A stretch of 12,198 nt of DNA from Byssochlamys sp. IMV 00236 (GCA_001931875.2 MSJH02000203.1:1-12198), one strand, 5' to 3'. Shown: positions 1 through 7,999, numbered from the stretch's first letter. The notes: generated by a model from the letters alone, not told the origin. Numbers and translations are program-made.

Positions 1-21
1 AAAAAAAAAAAAAAATGCCTT

Positions 22-53
<32 letters not shown>
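1..53. repeat. A15 / T9 / A25 homopolymer block at window start
   Basis: A run of 15 A is followed by TGCC, 9 T and then 25 A. Together with the T-tract closing the window, this suggests that the window is a contig whose assembly stopped at homopolymers. It carries no coding signal. Confidence 0.9.
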
Positions 54-292
54 TATGAAGACTTGAAAGAAAGGACTTCACATTAAAGAAAATAAAGTTT
101 GCATAAATGGTTACAAAGTTTATTCATCACACATCGGGGTTACTTTTTTGCCCTTTTCCTCTTTTTGTCTTTTGGAGATACAGTGTTTCGCGTTTGAATA
201 GTAAATTTTATAAAGCCAATACAAAAAATAATAAAGTAATCCTGCTTGTTTAATCTTTTAGTTCTTCTAAATCCGTTTGATCGCACAAAAAG
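54..292. other. Non-coding AT-rich stretch
   Basis: No open frame with coding character was seen on either strand. It lies just downstream (minus sense) of the decayed gene that ends near position 293, so it would be that gene's former 3' flank. Confidence 0.5.
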
Positions 293-952
293 TCAACAGA
301 AGGGAAGTAATGATAAAATATAGGGCTGCTCATAGCAAGTAATAGAGTATTTTTGCCACTGGGCTTTCACAGAGCTTTCTAATGTACATGGTGGTGCCTT
401 CACCTTTCTTACCTTCCGCAACTCTTCTATAAAGGCTATCCATAGTTCTTTCTATGATAGCCCATTTGAAAGATATGAGTATATAAACAGTACATAATTG
501 TTAGATTAACCAATAATTACCTTTACTTGATTGAGCTTTTCAATTATGGCAGGCAAAGACAAAATATCGTCAGAATTATCATTTATAAAACGAAAACTAT
601 CCATTTCCATCATTCGACACTAGCCATTATATGTCAAATCCATCTTGTAAGCAGTGGCCATATATCCTACTCAATATATTTTAGTGACGTGCAACAATAA
701 TACTAAAAAGAAAAACAAAATTATCCTCCATTAATATGCCAACAACTTCAGGAGTTGACCCTTTGGAATACCAACTTGCTCAGGACAAGCTGCATTTCCT
801 TTCCCAATTTCACCACATCGCTTTCATGGCGACCATTTGAATGGTTACCAGGTCTTTTGATCTCAACGAAACAAAGTTCGAGGTTCGTTGTGGTGAATGG
901 GCTCACAAATAAAACGAGGTCAGGGATCATTATCTGATTCGTTTATGATTGG
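293..952 (-). pseudogene. Decayed multi-copy family gene with PD-(D/E)XK-like core
   Basis: Reading on the minus strand, an open stretch at 930-748 carries IPDLVLF, then LELCFVEIKRPGN, then ESDVVKLGKEMQLVL. The Asp of PDLVLF and the Glu and Lys of VEIK are spaced D-x18-E-x-K, the layout of PD-(D/E)XK nuclease-fold active sites. The frame hits TGA at 750-748; one frame over, PEVVGILME continues the same protein, so there is a frameshift. A following exon (about 661-521) encodes YKMDLTYNG, a TAG stop at 622-620, and then a run ending LPAIIEKLNQVK. A plausible 69-nt intron (520-452, GTAATT...CTAAC...CATAG) leads to a last exon. In phase with the intron it reads KELWIAFIEELRKVRK and stops at 295-293; another frame is also open, so this end is uncertain. 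Upstream of 930 the coding sequence is broken by several stops. From memory, this resembles a hypothetical-protein family present in many copies in Mucorales genomes. The function is unknown; the nuclease-fold link is my inference from the motif. Confidence 0.6.
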
Positions 953-1270
953 GATGTGGACCTACACGATATGGTGAACACTAGATGTACCAGAAAATAC
1001 ACCAGAAGTTAGACTAATACTATGTGTGCTACCTTCAAATACTACCTATGATGTCGTCAACAAGACTTTTGAACTTGTAGTGTCAAACTAAACATGACTT
1101 ATTTCTTTTCAAGAAGAAAAAGAGATAAAAAAGAAATGTTATTTTTTTGTTTTTGCTTTATGTTGTCAGGTACTATCAACAAAGAAGAGCACGTGTAATT
1201 ATGATAGATTCGTACTTACACTCTTTAGTCTATTTTCTGGTGCATGTAGTACTGGCTAGTACTATTTTCG

Positions 1271-1500
1271 TCAATTGCAGACAGCATCAACTCTGTTTAT
1301 ATTTACTATTTGTTCATCTGTTAAACGGTACGGATTTTCTCTATAAGAGCGATAAGCAGCAAGAAGATTGGCCATCTCAGCTGTTAGATTATCTTGAGAC
1401 ATTGAAGAATGTTCTGTAGCAACAACTCCGTTTTCAGCAGCAGTGTTAACAGCATCAACTTGAACAGCCGAGTCTACTTGTTCAAAAAACACAATATTTT
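1271..1500 (-). pseudogene. Exon-like acidic ORF, probable gene remnant
   Basis: A minus-strand open frame of about 73 codons (first possible start GTG at 1492-1490, stop 1273-1271) has coding-like composition: acidic, rich in Ala/Val/Asn, with NLLAAYRSYRENPYRLTDEQ near the end. There is no good ATG, and the end has no clear donor site, so it is more likely an exon or exon remnant than a whole gene. It lies 340 bp upstream of, and on the same strand as, the PD-(D/E)XK-like remains, so it may be the N-terminal part of that gene. The stretch between (931-1270) is full of stops in all minus frames. It contains a short open run with LTSGVFSGTSSVHHIV (about 1007-960) that might be another eroded piece. 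No domain recognised. Confidence 0.35.
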
Positions 1501-1520
1501 CTTATAAATGAAAGTAAGTC

Positions 1521-1643
1521 TTAGTATACCTTATTTGCAGATACACGCGCCTTGCAGTTTACCTTAAAACAGGCTATTCCAGCATGTAAACGATTGAGCA
1601 GATAGATCCAAACCTCAGTCACTGAATAAGACTTTTTTACCTC
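1521..1643 (-). pseudogene. Short coding-like fragment (41 codons)
   Basis: A minus-strand open frame ends in TAA at 1523-1521. It contains SVTEVWIYLLNRLHAGIACF followed by KARVSANK. Composition looks protein-like, with several Cys, Trp and Arg. A donor-like GTAAAC at 1562 and a TACTAAG branch-like site at about 1527 could define an intron ending ATAAG at 1501, but the phase does not join cleanly to the next open frame. It is most likely an eroded piece of the same gene cluster on this strand. No family recognised. Confidence 0.25.
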
Positions 1644-2128
1644 CTAATTTTTATTTTTCAAACGCAAAGTACTGTAACCATGTTTGTTACGATAATGAGA
1701 AAGAGAAGATACTTAATGAAGGATCGATAGTGACATGAAAATTATTATTAGACCCTTTGCTGTGTTCATGCCTCGATCTTACACTCTCTTTAATAAAGAA
1801 AGTATACCAATTTGAAGTATTAAGTAACCGTATTTTCTGTACAGTGAATGAATACAGATTTTCTAGAATTTGTCTCGCACTATTTCTCTTCTTTAATCCA
1901 CAACTAACAACTTGCCCTTCTGTTACTGTTGCTCAGTTGGCTTTCAATTCAGCCAGTCAAAGGTCCCAAAGTCACACGGTCTGCTTATTTTCATGAGAAC
2001 TGGGTGCCTTTGATTTTGAAACTATCTAAAGTTGGCGCTTCCTGCAATAACGCAATCACCACAGATACAGCAATCTATGCCAAATATGAAATCCTTTACA
2101 CTGATTATTGTGTGCAAATGAAACAGTT
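1644..2128. other. Intergenic stretch, no supportable gene
   Basis: Open runs on the plus strand here (1757-1996, 1929-2171) lack convincing starts, homologous motifs or splice structure. One weakly protein-like run around 1995-2130 (reading AYFHENWVPLILKLSKVG) could be an eroded fragment, but I cannot support it. The 3' part must contain the promoter of the reductase gene. Confidence 0.4.
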
Positions 2129-2136
2129 TATAAATA
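2129..2136 (+). promoter_or_regulatory. TATA-like box upstream of reductase gene
   Basis: TATAAATA lies about 115 bp upstream of the reductase ATG (2252), in an otherwise plain AT-rich region. The position is compatible with a core promoter, but such motifs are frequent in DNA of this composition. Confidence 0.3.
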
Positions 2137-2213
2137 AACGTTTTATCAAATTGAGACTTTTTTTTTTGTGACGCAAACTGTATTGCCATCTGTACTACTT
2201 ATTAGGCATAAAA

Positions 2214-2252
2214 ATGAAAGGGACGGGGATTATCACTGCCTTTTTTTCTTGA
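2214..2252 (+). promoter_or_regulatory. Upstream ORF overlapping the reductase start codon
   Basis: An ATG at 2214 in good context (A at -3, A at +4) opens a 12-codon ORF, MKGTGIITAFFS. Its TGA stop (2250-2252) overlaps the reductase ATG (2252-2254) as TGATG. The reductase ATG itself has T at -3 and T at +4, a poor context. If the transcript starts upstream of 2214, the main ORF would have to be reached by reinitiation or leaky scanning, so the uORF would reduce or tune translation. If transcription starts downstream of 2214, the uORF is irrelevant. Confidence 0.4.
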
Positions 2253-3522
2253 TGTCTAAGGTAGTTGTCACTAGAGTATTACCTCCTCAAACCCAAGCAC
2301 GTTTACTCTCTCAAGGATTTAACATAGTCCAATGGCAGCAAGATAGCGCTATGCCCAGAGAGGAGTTATTGAAGGCAGTTCAAGGTAAAATATTTTTTTT
2401 AATTCCTATATACATAAAAACTAATAGAAAGCAACGTATAGGAGCTGAAGCATTACTTTGCTTACTTACAGATAGAATTGATAATGAGTTACTCGATGCT
2501 GCAGGTAAAGTATTATCTTGGTTTCTTACTTTTCTTTTATTTAAATAACAAAGGCTCACAGCTTAAGGTGATTGCTACCATGAGTGTTGGATATGATCAT
2601 ATTGATGTAGAAGCAGTCAAAGCTAGACGCATCCTTATTGGATACACGCCTGACGTATTGACTGATGCCACAGCCGACCTTACCCTCTTACTTATCCTTG
2701 GCGCGGCTAGAAGGATTAAAGAAGGTATTCAAGCAGCAGAACATGGCCAGGTAAAAAAAAAACATCACTCAAACCTATGTACCACTAACTCCGTATTCAG
2801 TGGAGAGAGTGGCGTCCGACTTGGTTATGTGGCTCCCAGCTCACAAACAAGACAGTAGGTATTGTCGGTTTGGGCCGTATCGGTGAAGCCGTGGCTCATC
2901 GCTTAAAAGCTTTTGGTATCTCCCGCATCGTTTACACAGGTCGACAAAGAAAGATGGGCATAGAAGATAGAATCAAGGCCGAGTTTGTCACATTTGATCA
3001 CTTACTTGTAGATTCTGATTTTGTCATCGTTTGCTGCGCATTAACCAAAGAAACGAGACACATGTTCAATTACGAGGCATTCTCAAAAATGAAGAAAACA
3101 GCGGTACATTATAGGTCAAGTAGTGTGTGAATCTCTTACTGATATCTTTAAAGGTGTTTGTCAATTCAGCTCGCGGAGGCATTGTTGATCAAGAGGGTCT
3201 TGGTAAGAAGAATAAAATGATCCAAAAAGGGCTTATTAATATATATATATGTGTATAGTAAAGGCACTAGAAGAGAATCTAATTGGAGCTGTAGGGTTAG
3301 ATGTTACTGATCCAGAGCCTTTGCCTCCATCCCATAAACTCTATTCATTTCCAAACTGCCTTATCCTTCCTCATATAGGTAAAGAGTATTTAGTGCACAA
3401 ATCCATTACTTATCCTTTTTATAGGAAGCGCTACTTTGGAAACAAGGGAAAAAATGGCTAGTATGGCACTTGATAACATCTTGTCTGCACTTAATAATCA
3501 ACCCCTACCTTATTCTGTATAA
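2252..3522 (+). CDS. GRHPR: Glyoxylate/hydroxypyruvate reductase (D-2-hydroxyacid dehydrogenase family)
   Basis: NAD(P)H-dependent reduction of glyoxylate to glycolate and of hydroxypyruvate to D-glycerate. Seven exons join in frame: 2252-2384, 2442-2504, 2554-2750, 2801-3103, 3154-3202, 3259-3378 and 3425-3522, giving 320 aa, close to the roughly 328 aa of the human enzyme. All six introns (46-57 nt) are GT-AG, several with CTAAY-like branch sites. The substrate-side motif MSVGYDHID is at about residues 75-83, YTPDVLTDATADL at 96-108, and the Rossmann loop GLGRIG at 154-159. The basic stretch TGRQRK (177-182) after the second strand favours NADPH. The catalytic triad is Arg239 (NSARGG), Glu268 (DPEPLP) and His287 (LPHIG). 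The ATG at 2252 is chosen because MSKVVVTRVLPP matches the family N-terminus. It ends in YSV, so there is no peroxisomal PTS1, and no presequence is visible: probably cytosolic. Its poly(A) signal lies 17 nt after the stop. Confidence 0.93.
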
Positions 3523-3539
3523 AGCCAGAAAAGGCGGTC

Positions 3540-3545
3540 AATAAA
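3540..3545 (+). terminator. AATAAA poly(A) signal of reductase gene
   Basis: A perfect AATAAA sits 17 nt after the reductase stop and only 22 nt before the next ATG. 3'-end formation of the first gene therefore overlaps the promoter/5' UTR of the second. Confidence 0.55.
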
Positions 3546-3567
3546 AACCATTCTTTTTTTTTTCCTT

Positions 3568-4270
3568 ATGCTTCTCAAACGATTCTACTCTAGTTCTTCA
3601 AAAAGTTGGCTATCTCGTCAAGCTAGAGATCCATATTGTAAAGCAGCTAAAGCCAACCAGTATAGAGCCAGAAGCGCCTTTAAGCTTGTTCAGATACAAG
3701 AAAAGTACCGTATCATTCGTCCAAATGATGTCGTTATCGACTGTGGTGCTGCTCCTGGAGGTTGGACACAAGTGGCAGCTGAAAAAGTATCTAATCAAGG
3801 ATTGGTCATTGGCATTGATCTTTTGCCCATGGACCCCATTCCAAATGCCCACATCATTCAAGGCAATTTCCTCAAAGCCTCTACACAGAAAGCTATACAA
3901 AAAGCCCTTGACAACCGGAAGGTTAATCTTGTCTGTTCAGATATGGCTCCTAGTTTTTCAGGCAATCATTTGGCAGATCATGCAAGATCCATGGAGCTTT
4001 GTGAATCAGCCCTTACATTTGCTCAAAGCGTCCTAAAACCCGGAGGATCCTTTGTTGCAAAGGTAAAAAGTAAAAATAATATAAACCTTCTTTGTATCAA
4101 ACATGTCCATTTTTCTCTAGTTCTTGATGGGAGGCACAGAGCATGAATTCCGAAAGAAACTTCAAACACTATTTACCAAAGTGAAAATTGAAAAACCAGA
4201 TGCTTCAAGGAAACAGTCAACAGAGAGTTTTTATGTTGCACTAGGCTTTAAGCCCTCGAATCAAAGCTGA
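3568..4270 (+). CDS. MRM2: Mitochondrial large-subunit rRNA 2'-O-methyltransferase (FtsJ/RrmJ family)
   Basis: SAM-dependent ribose 2'-O-methylation of a uridine in the peptidyl-transferase A-loop of mitochondrial 21S rRNA, as known for yeast Mrm2 and bacterial RrmJ. Two exons (3568-4062 and 4121-4270) with a 58-nt GT-AG intron give 214 aa. The N-terminus MLLKRFYSSSSKSWLSRQAR is basic and Ser-rich with no acidic residue before Asp21. R-F-Y/S fits an R-3 mitochondrial processing site after Tyr7, supporting mitochondrial import. Then come YRARSAFKL (Lys39), the SAM-binding loop DCGAAPGGWTQ (58-68), the SAM-site acid GIDLLPM (Asp84), SDMAPS (Asp125), FVAK (Lys165) and STESFYVA (Glu200). The K-D-K-E catalytic tetrad of RrmJ-type enzymes is complete (39/125/165/200). 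Lys165 is the last codon of exon 1, and Glu200 lies in exon 2. Without splicing the frame would stop at 4146 without the final Glu. Same strand as the reductase, 45 bp after its stop, but with no functional link to it. Confidence 0.94.
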
Positions 4271-4517
4271 TCCATCCCCTTTTGAAAATATCCTTTATTA
4301 GAGATAGTTTGATCAGACAACAAGAGTGTTACCCTTTCTTTAACGGAAATGTAAAATATACAAATAATGTGAATATATTAAGATTACAGGTCTCTTGGGG
4401 AAGGGGACACCACACTCCCAACTCTTCGAAATTTGAACAAGAGTGGTTATTACTATGTTTGGTAATAATATTTCTTACTGTGAAAACAATGCCAAAGGGC
4501 GGTTTTTTTGTACACCT
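4271..4517. other. Intergenic stretch after MRM2
   Basis: No gene seen. It should hold the 3' end of the methyltransferase transcript, but no perfect AATAAA lies close to the stop at 4270. The open run starting at 4282 has low-complexity, non-protein-like content. Confidence 0.4.
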
Positions 4518-4700
4518 TTTACTTAGTTAGACATGAAAATACAAAATATGGTTCCCCTTCTCTCCCTTTCCCATATCTTACATTCGCTTAAAGAAGATCA
4601 ATCGTATACTTTTAGAAAATTTGATTTTTTATTATATTTCGCTGACCTTTAATAAAAAGAAGACAATAGCAAGTCATATTTTCATGTCTAACCAAGTAAA
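4518..4700. mobile_element. MITE-like 183-bp unit with 24-nt terminal inverted repeats
   Basis: Positions 4518-4541 and the reverse complement of 4677-4700 match at 23 of 24 bases (core GTTAGACATGAAAATA; the single difference is A/G in ACTTRGTTAG). They enclose 135 bp of AT-rich, non-coding sequence. Size and structure fit a miniature inverted-repeat transposable element. The right arm coincides with the end of a gene fragment on the minus strand, as if the unit had inserted into that gene. I do not see a clear target-site duplication, so an insertion is inferred, not shown. Confidence 0.5.
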
Positions 4701-5050
4701 TATGCATCGTCGTCCAAATGTCGTCCAATATGCATATTGATATTGATTTATTTCATTCTTCAAACTGTTGCTTGTATATTCCATCAATTTCAGAGTATCT
4801 TCTTCGGTATGAGTTCCGTCTTCTTCCCTATATACACAAGTGTGAGTGAGTAAGACAAGGCGTTAGTACAATACCACGACTTTGTGTGATACCCATATAT
4901 CGAGATTTTTATCATACATACCCTGAGCATTCCATCATCACATGTTTAACTTTGTCCTTGCAACTAAATCTAATACCATCTAGGAGTTTGTACTGGCTTT
5001 CAGAAAGGCAAAGCATCAATTGTTTGTTAGACGGGGAGCCTTTTTCACAC
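4674..5050 (-). pseudogene. 3'-truncated fragment of multi-copy family gene (two exons)
   Basis: On the minus strand, an acceptor (TTTTTTTATATAG) opens exon A at 5050-4922, encoding a run with KQLMLCLSESQYKLLDGI and then DKVKHVMMECS. A 94-nt intron (4921-4828, GTATGT donor, perfect TACTAAC branch, TATATAG acceptor) joins in frame to exon B at 4827-4674, encoding EEDGTHTEEDTLKLMEYTS and on to YWTTF. From memory this matches the middle of a Mucorales multi-copy hypothetical-protein family (SxSQYxLLDGI, then ECS, then EDTxKL). After YWTTF the reading continues only for FTWLDMKI and then TGA. These last codons come from the inverted-repeat arm at 4677-4700, so the true C-terminus is replaced. No upstream exon could be identified beyond 5050. 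Function unknown. Confidence 0.5.
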
Positions 5051-5308
5051 CTATATAAAAAAATATATAATCATAAGCACTTGAACGGAAATATCATCCT
5101 ATCATTTTCTTATCAAATAAAATGATGTACACTACGCACGCGAGGACACCATTTTTTAGGTCTTTTTGAATTACTCGGCAAATACAAACCTGGTCAAGAC
5201 TTAATGAGTAAACTGGTACTGTCTGAACCCAGAATCGTTAATATTATTGTAACCAAGCTTATTAGTAGGTGTCAATGTATAATTTTGAATTTTTTACCCT
5301 TTCTTTCG
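5051..5308. other. Unassigned stretch between family fragment and T/A tract
   Basis: A minus-strand run at about 5257-5098 is open (including SLSLDQVCICRVIQKDLKNG), and a second minus frame contains LYLPSNSKRPKKWCPRV. Neither has clear splice signals or a recognised motif. It may contain eroded upstream exons of the family fragment at 4674-5050. Confidence 0.25.
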
Positions 5309-5352
<44 letters not shown>

Positions 5353-5355
5353 AAA
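5309..5355. repeat. T24/A23 homopolymer palindrome
   Basis: 24 T are followed directly by 23 A, a near-perfect 47-nt self-complementary tract able to form a long AT hairpin or cruciform. It sits between a truncated gene fragment and the broken end of a transposase pseudogene on the same strand. The window also starts and ends in such homopolymers, so this may be a misassembly join rather than a natural junction. Confidence 0.9.
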
Positions 5356-5509
5356 CAATGTTGTGGATGACAATTGCCAAGATATATATGTGACAAGGCT
5401 TACCCAATGGCCAAAGAATACCAGATATTGTGTATATACCAAAAAGCCGCGCAAACAACTGTCTGCCTCCAGTACTGGTTGAGGTCCAGCACATTGTCTT
5501 AATTTCGTT
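5356..5509. other. Unrecognised sequence abutting transposase pseudogene
   Basis: This is where the transposase C-terminus should be. The minus frame in phase with the transposase stays open to the poly-A/T tract, but its content (a run with GRQLFARLFGIY) does not resemble the family's C-terminus. The plus strand is also open (including YVTRLTQWPKNTRYCVYT). It may be foreign DNA brought in by a rearrangement or by an assembly join. Confidence 0.3.
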
Positions 5510-6679
5510 TTATGACGGTAAATAAGCACAACGGTAGCCGCAGGATATAACATATTTAGTAATATCTTCAGATTTATGGATAGGAGTGTTATCCGTAATA
5601 AGGTAGTGCCCTTTCATATGTAGTTACTGATCCAATTCATCCATAGTGGCCTTCAGAAAGCTAAAATAATGACCAGTTACTGTCCCTGTGCTCATTAGCT
5701 CAACATAACCTTCTTTCTTTCTTTTCTTGGCTGGTGACTGCGGTAATCTCAAGCTACACTTTATTAAACCTGAAGCAGAGATTGCACCTAAAATCATTGT
5801 TGTTTGTGCTCGGGTTTTGGGCACTGTGACCACAGCAGGCAACCCTTTTTTTGACTAGGCCATACTACGTTTTAAATTAATATGAAATGTACACTCATCG
5901 GGAAAGACGCAATTAACTCTAAAGTCCATGTCCGTACACTCTCACTTATGAACCCAGTCAAAACGTTCCTGAATTTTTTCTTCACTGTTATTATCCAGAG
6001 GCTGAAATTGGGCTTTTTTGAGTGATAAGTTACATTCAGTTCTTACGAAATTGTAGATAATGCTTTTAGAGACCCTCAGGTCCTGAAATTTTTGAAGTAG
6101 TCGCTCCATTACTTGCTCCAAGACAGCTGAAGGATTCTTATCTATGTACTCCAAGATAACTTGCTTGTATTCTTCTTGAAGTATACGCGAGCGACAGGTT
6201 TTCTTATGCTTTATAAAAATACTATCAGGATCCGTTTTGTACATTTGGGCTCATCTTTGAGCTGTGCGAACATGAATACCTAATTGTTTCGCAGTAGCTG
6301 AAGCACTCATAACTTTCTCAAACATCAGTTTATAGGATCTAACTTTGTCTTGATCCGTATAGAGTGTACGCGTCCGCTTACTGGACGCCTACTTCATGCA
6401 AAAATCTACGTCATCTTTTGCATCTTCATCTGTCATAGAGCCTACATCGAAATTATTCTCCTGAGGCTGATTATGCAAACACTGAGTATGTGAACTAACT
6501 GTTTCTAAAGCATATCGCTCCCCATCAACGATGTAGTCCATAGGCTCAGGTCTACCGTATTCATCAACTGCATTACCGTACCCGTCTTCATAAAAATTTG
6601 AAAGCTTATTTTGTAATACTCGGTTTTTAATGAGAAGAAAAAAGAGAACTGACGGTACTTTCATGCTTAATATACTCAT
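5510..6679 (-). pseudogene. Tc1/mariner-type (IS630 superfamily) transposase pseudogene
   Basis: A single minus-strand frame runs from 6679 to 5510. Its N-terminus is acidic (EYGRPEPMDYIVDGERY). A helix-turn-helix with VMSASATAKQLGIHVRTAQR follows, then a second DNA-binding-like region (NPSAVLEQVMERL; ECNLSLKKAQF). The DDE domain comes last: first Asp in VFPDECTFHI, then GLPAVVTVPKTRAQTTMILG, and second Asp in LITDNTPIHKS. The expected YSPELNPIE motif with the final Glu should follow YLPS but is eroded. The frame is interrupted by stops at 6391-6389 (TAG), 6253-6251 (TGA), 5944-5942 (TGA), 5857-5855 (TAG), 5626-5624 (TAA) and 5512-5510 (TAA). Three of these replace Trp codons conserved in this family. 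Not functional. The element's C-terminus and 3' terminal repeat are missing towards the T/A tract, and I found no convincing terminal inverted repeats. Confidence 0.82.
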
Positions 6680-7999
6680 ATTTTGTACGGCAAAGTTTCC
6701 ACGTTTACGACATTTAATTTGCCAGCAAGCGAAATCAACTAATGGTTAACGTGACATTAGAATTTAGCAAGTGCGAATTTTACTCTTGACATCAGTGTCA
6801 ATAATTTTTGGAAATACTATATAGCCTAGACATAAAGTTCTCTTTTTTCATATGGTATTAAACATAATTAAAAGACATGTTCAGTAATTCAAAAATTAAA
6901 AAGCTATTTTTTTATAGTATATCAGCGGCTATTTTGATAATAAGGAGGTTAAATGACCCTTGTGATTAAAAGGCTGAAAAAGATCTCTTGCTTTTCTTTC
7001 ATTAGAAATTTCGGTGCCTGTTCTGTCATTTATTGAAAGGAAACACTGCGCAACAAAAAAAAAAGTAGATGAACGTAATGGTTATGAAATAAAATACTAA
7101 ATATAAATATCTGTCGTCTACTAAAGACGTATCTGATAAAAAAGGCACATGCAAACACTAGACCCTTGAAACGATGCATGAAATAAAGTGTAAATCTAGT
7201 ATCTGTGTAGTGCTGTTCATGTTGAATCTTCCATTTGGATATACTAATGACGTGTTTCATTCTTTAAACTTCATCACCTATTATAATAAAACACATTGTG
7301 CCTTTACTTTTTTCTTTCATTTATTGTTAATCGATAAAAGCAAAGACATTTCTAACATAAGCTATAACTTTTTAATGATGCTGAATATACGATTGATTCT
7401 TTAATTGATTTTTATACGAATTTTCTGTTTTTTTTTCTTTTTGAAAATATAATTTTATAGTATTGCTGAATAACATAGTTTATAACCCGGAAAAATGAGA
7501 AAACACATACGAAATTTATATTGATTATATGACGGCAAAGTCTGCAGTCTTCTTCGATATAAATTAGAAATACGACAGATTGAATACAGTAGCTTTGTCT
7601 TTTTCTAAATCACTCTCACCTAAAAGTATATTTCAGATATATGGACAAGATCTCAGTAAAAGGCTGTGTATTACATTTACCTTAGGGTTTCGAAATTGCA
7701 TTATCAATAAAGCTTTATTTTCGGTATCAACTTGTAAAATGAAAAGTTCTACTACTTGGAGATGCATAAATAAGTAGCAGGTAAAATTTTTAGGTAATCT
7801 TTAGTAATTACTTTGAATGAATAGATAAAATATTGTCTCGAGACAAGCAGATCAGTCGTTTGTTTTTATTTATATGAAGTCACCGGATAGTAAACGTTCA
7901 ATAAATTGCTTTTATATGCTAGGTTGGAAATAAACAAAATATGTTTGTCAATTGATGTAAAGATATAATAAGCGAGCAATCAAGTGAATATAGGAAATC
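6680..7999. other. AT-rich gene desert, part 1
   Basis: No supportable gene on either strand. Open runs at 7030-7260 (minus), 7174-7404 and 7580-7777 (plus) have low-complexity or hydrophobic AT-driven content and no splice logic or motifs. At 6786-6801 there is a perfect small palindrome, TTGACA-TCAG-TGTCAA, which might be a protein-binding site or the edge of the decayed transposon. Confidence 0.5.

Noticed and set aside
1147..1419. Plus-strand open frame of 90 codons
   Set aside because: It overlaps antisense to a more protein-like minus-strand frame (1271-1492), has no proper ATG context and has AT-driven content.
3610..4036. Overlapping frames on both strands inside the methyltransferase gene
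   Set aside because: They are shadows of the MRM2 frame, which contains all expected motifs.
5193..5213. GTCAAGA...GAGTAAA near 5193 as an inverted partner of the sequence around 6773-6791 (possible transposon terminal repeats)
   Set aside because: The match needs a 6-nt gap and covers only about 14 bases, so chance is likely in AT-rich DNA.
5204..5553. Frames with poly-Phe/poly-Lys runs
   Set aside because: They arise by translating the T24/A23 tract and are not proteins.
7030..7777. Open frames of 65-76 codons in the gene desert
   Set aside because: Low-complexity hydrophobic content expected from AT-rich DNA; one has only a TTG start; no introns or motifs.
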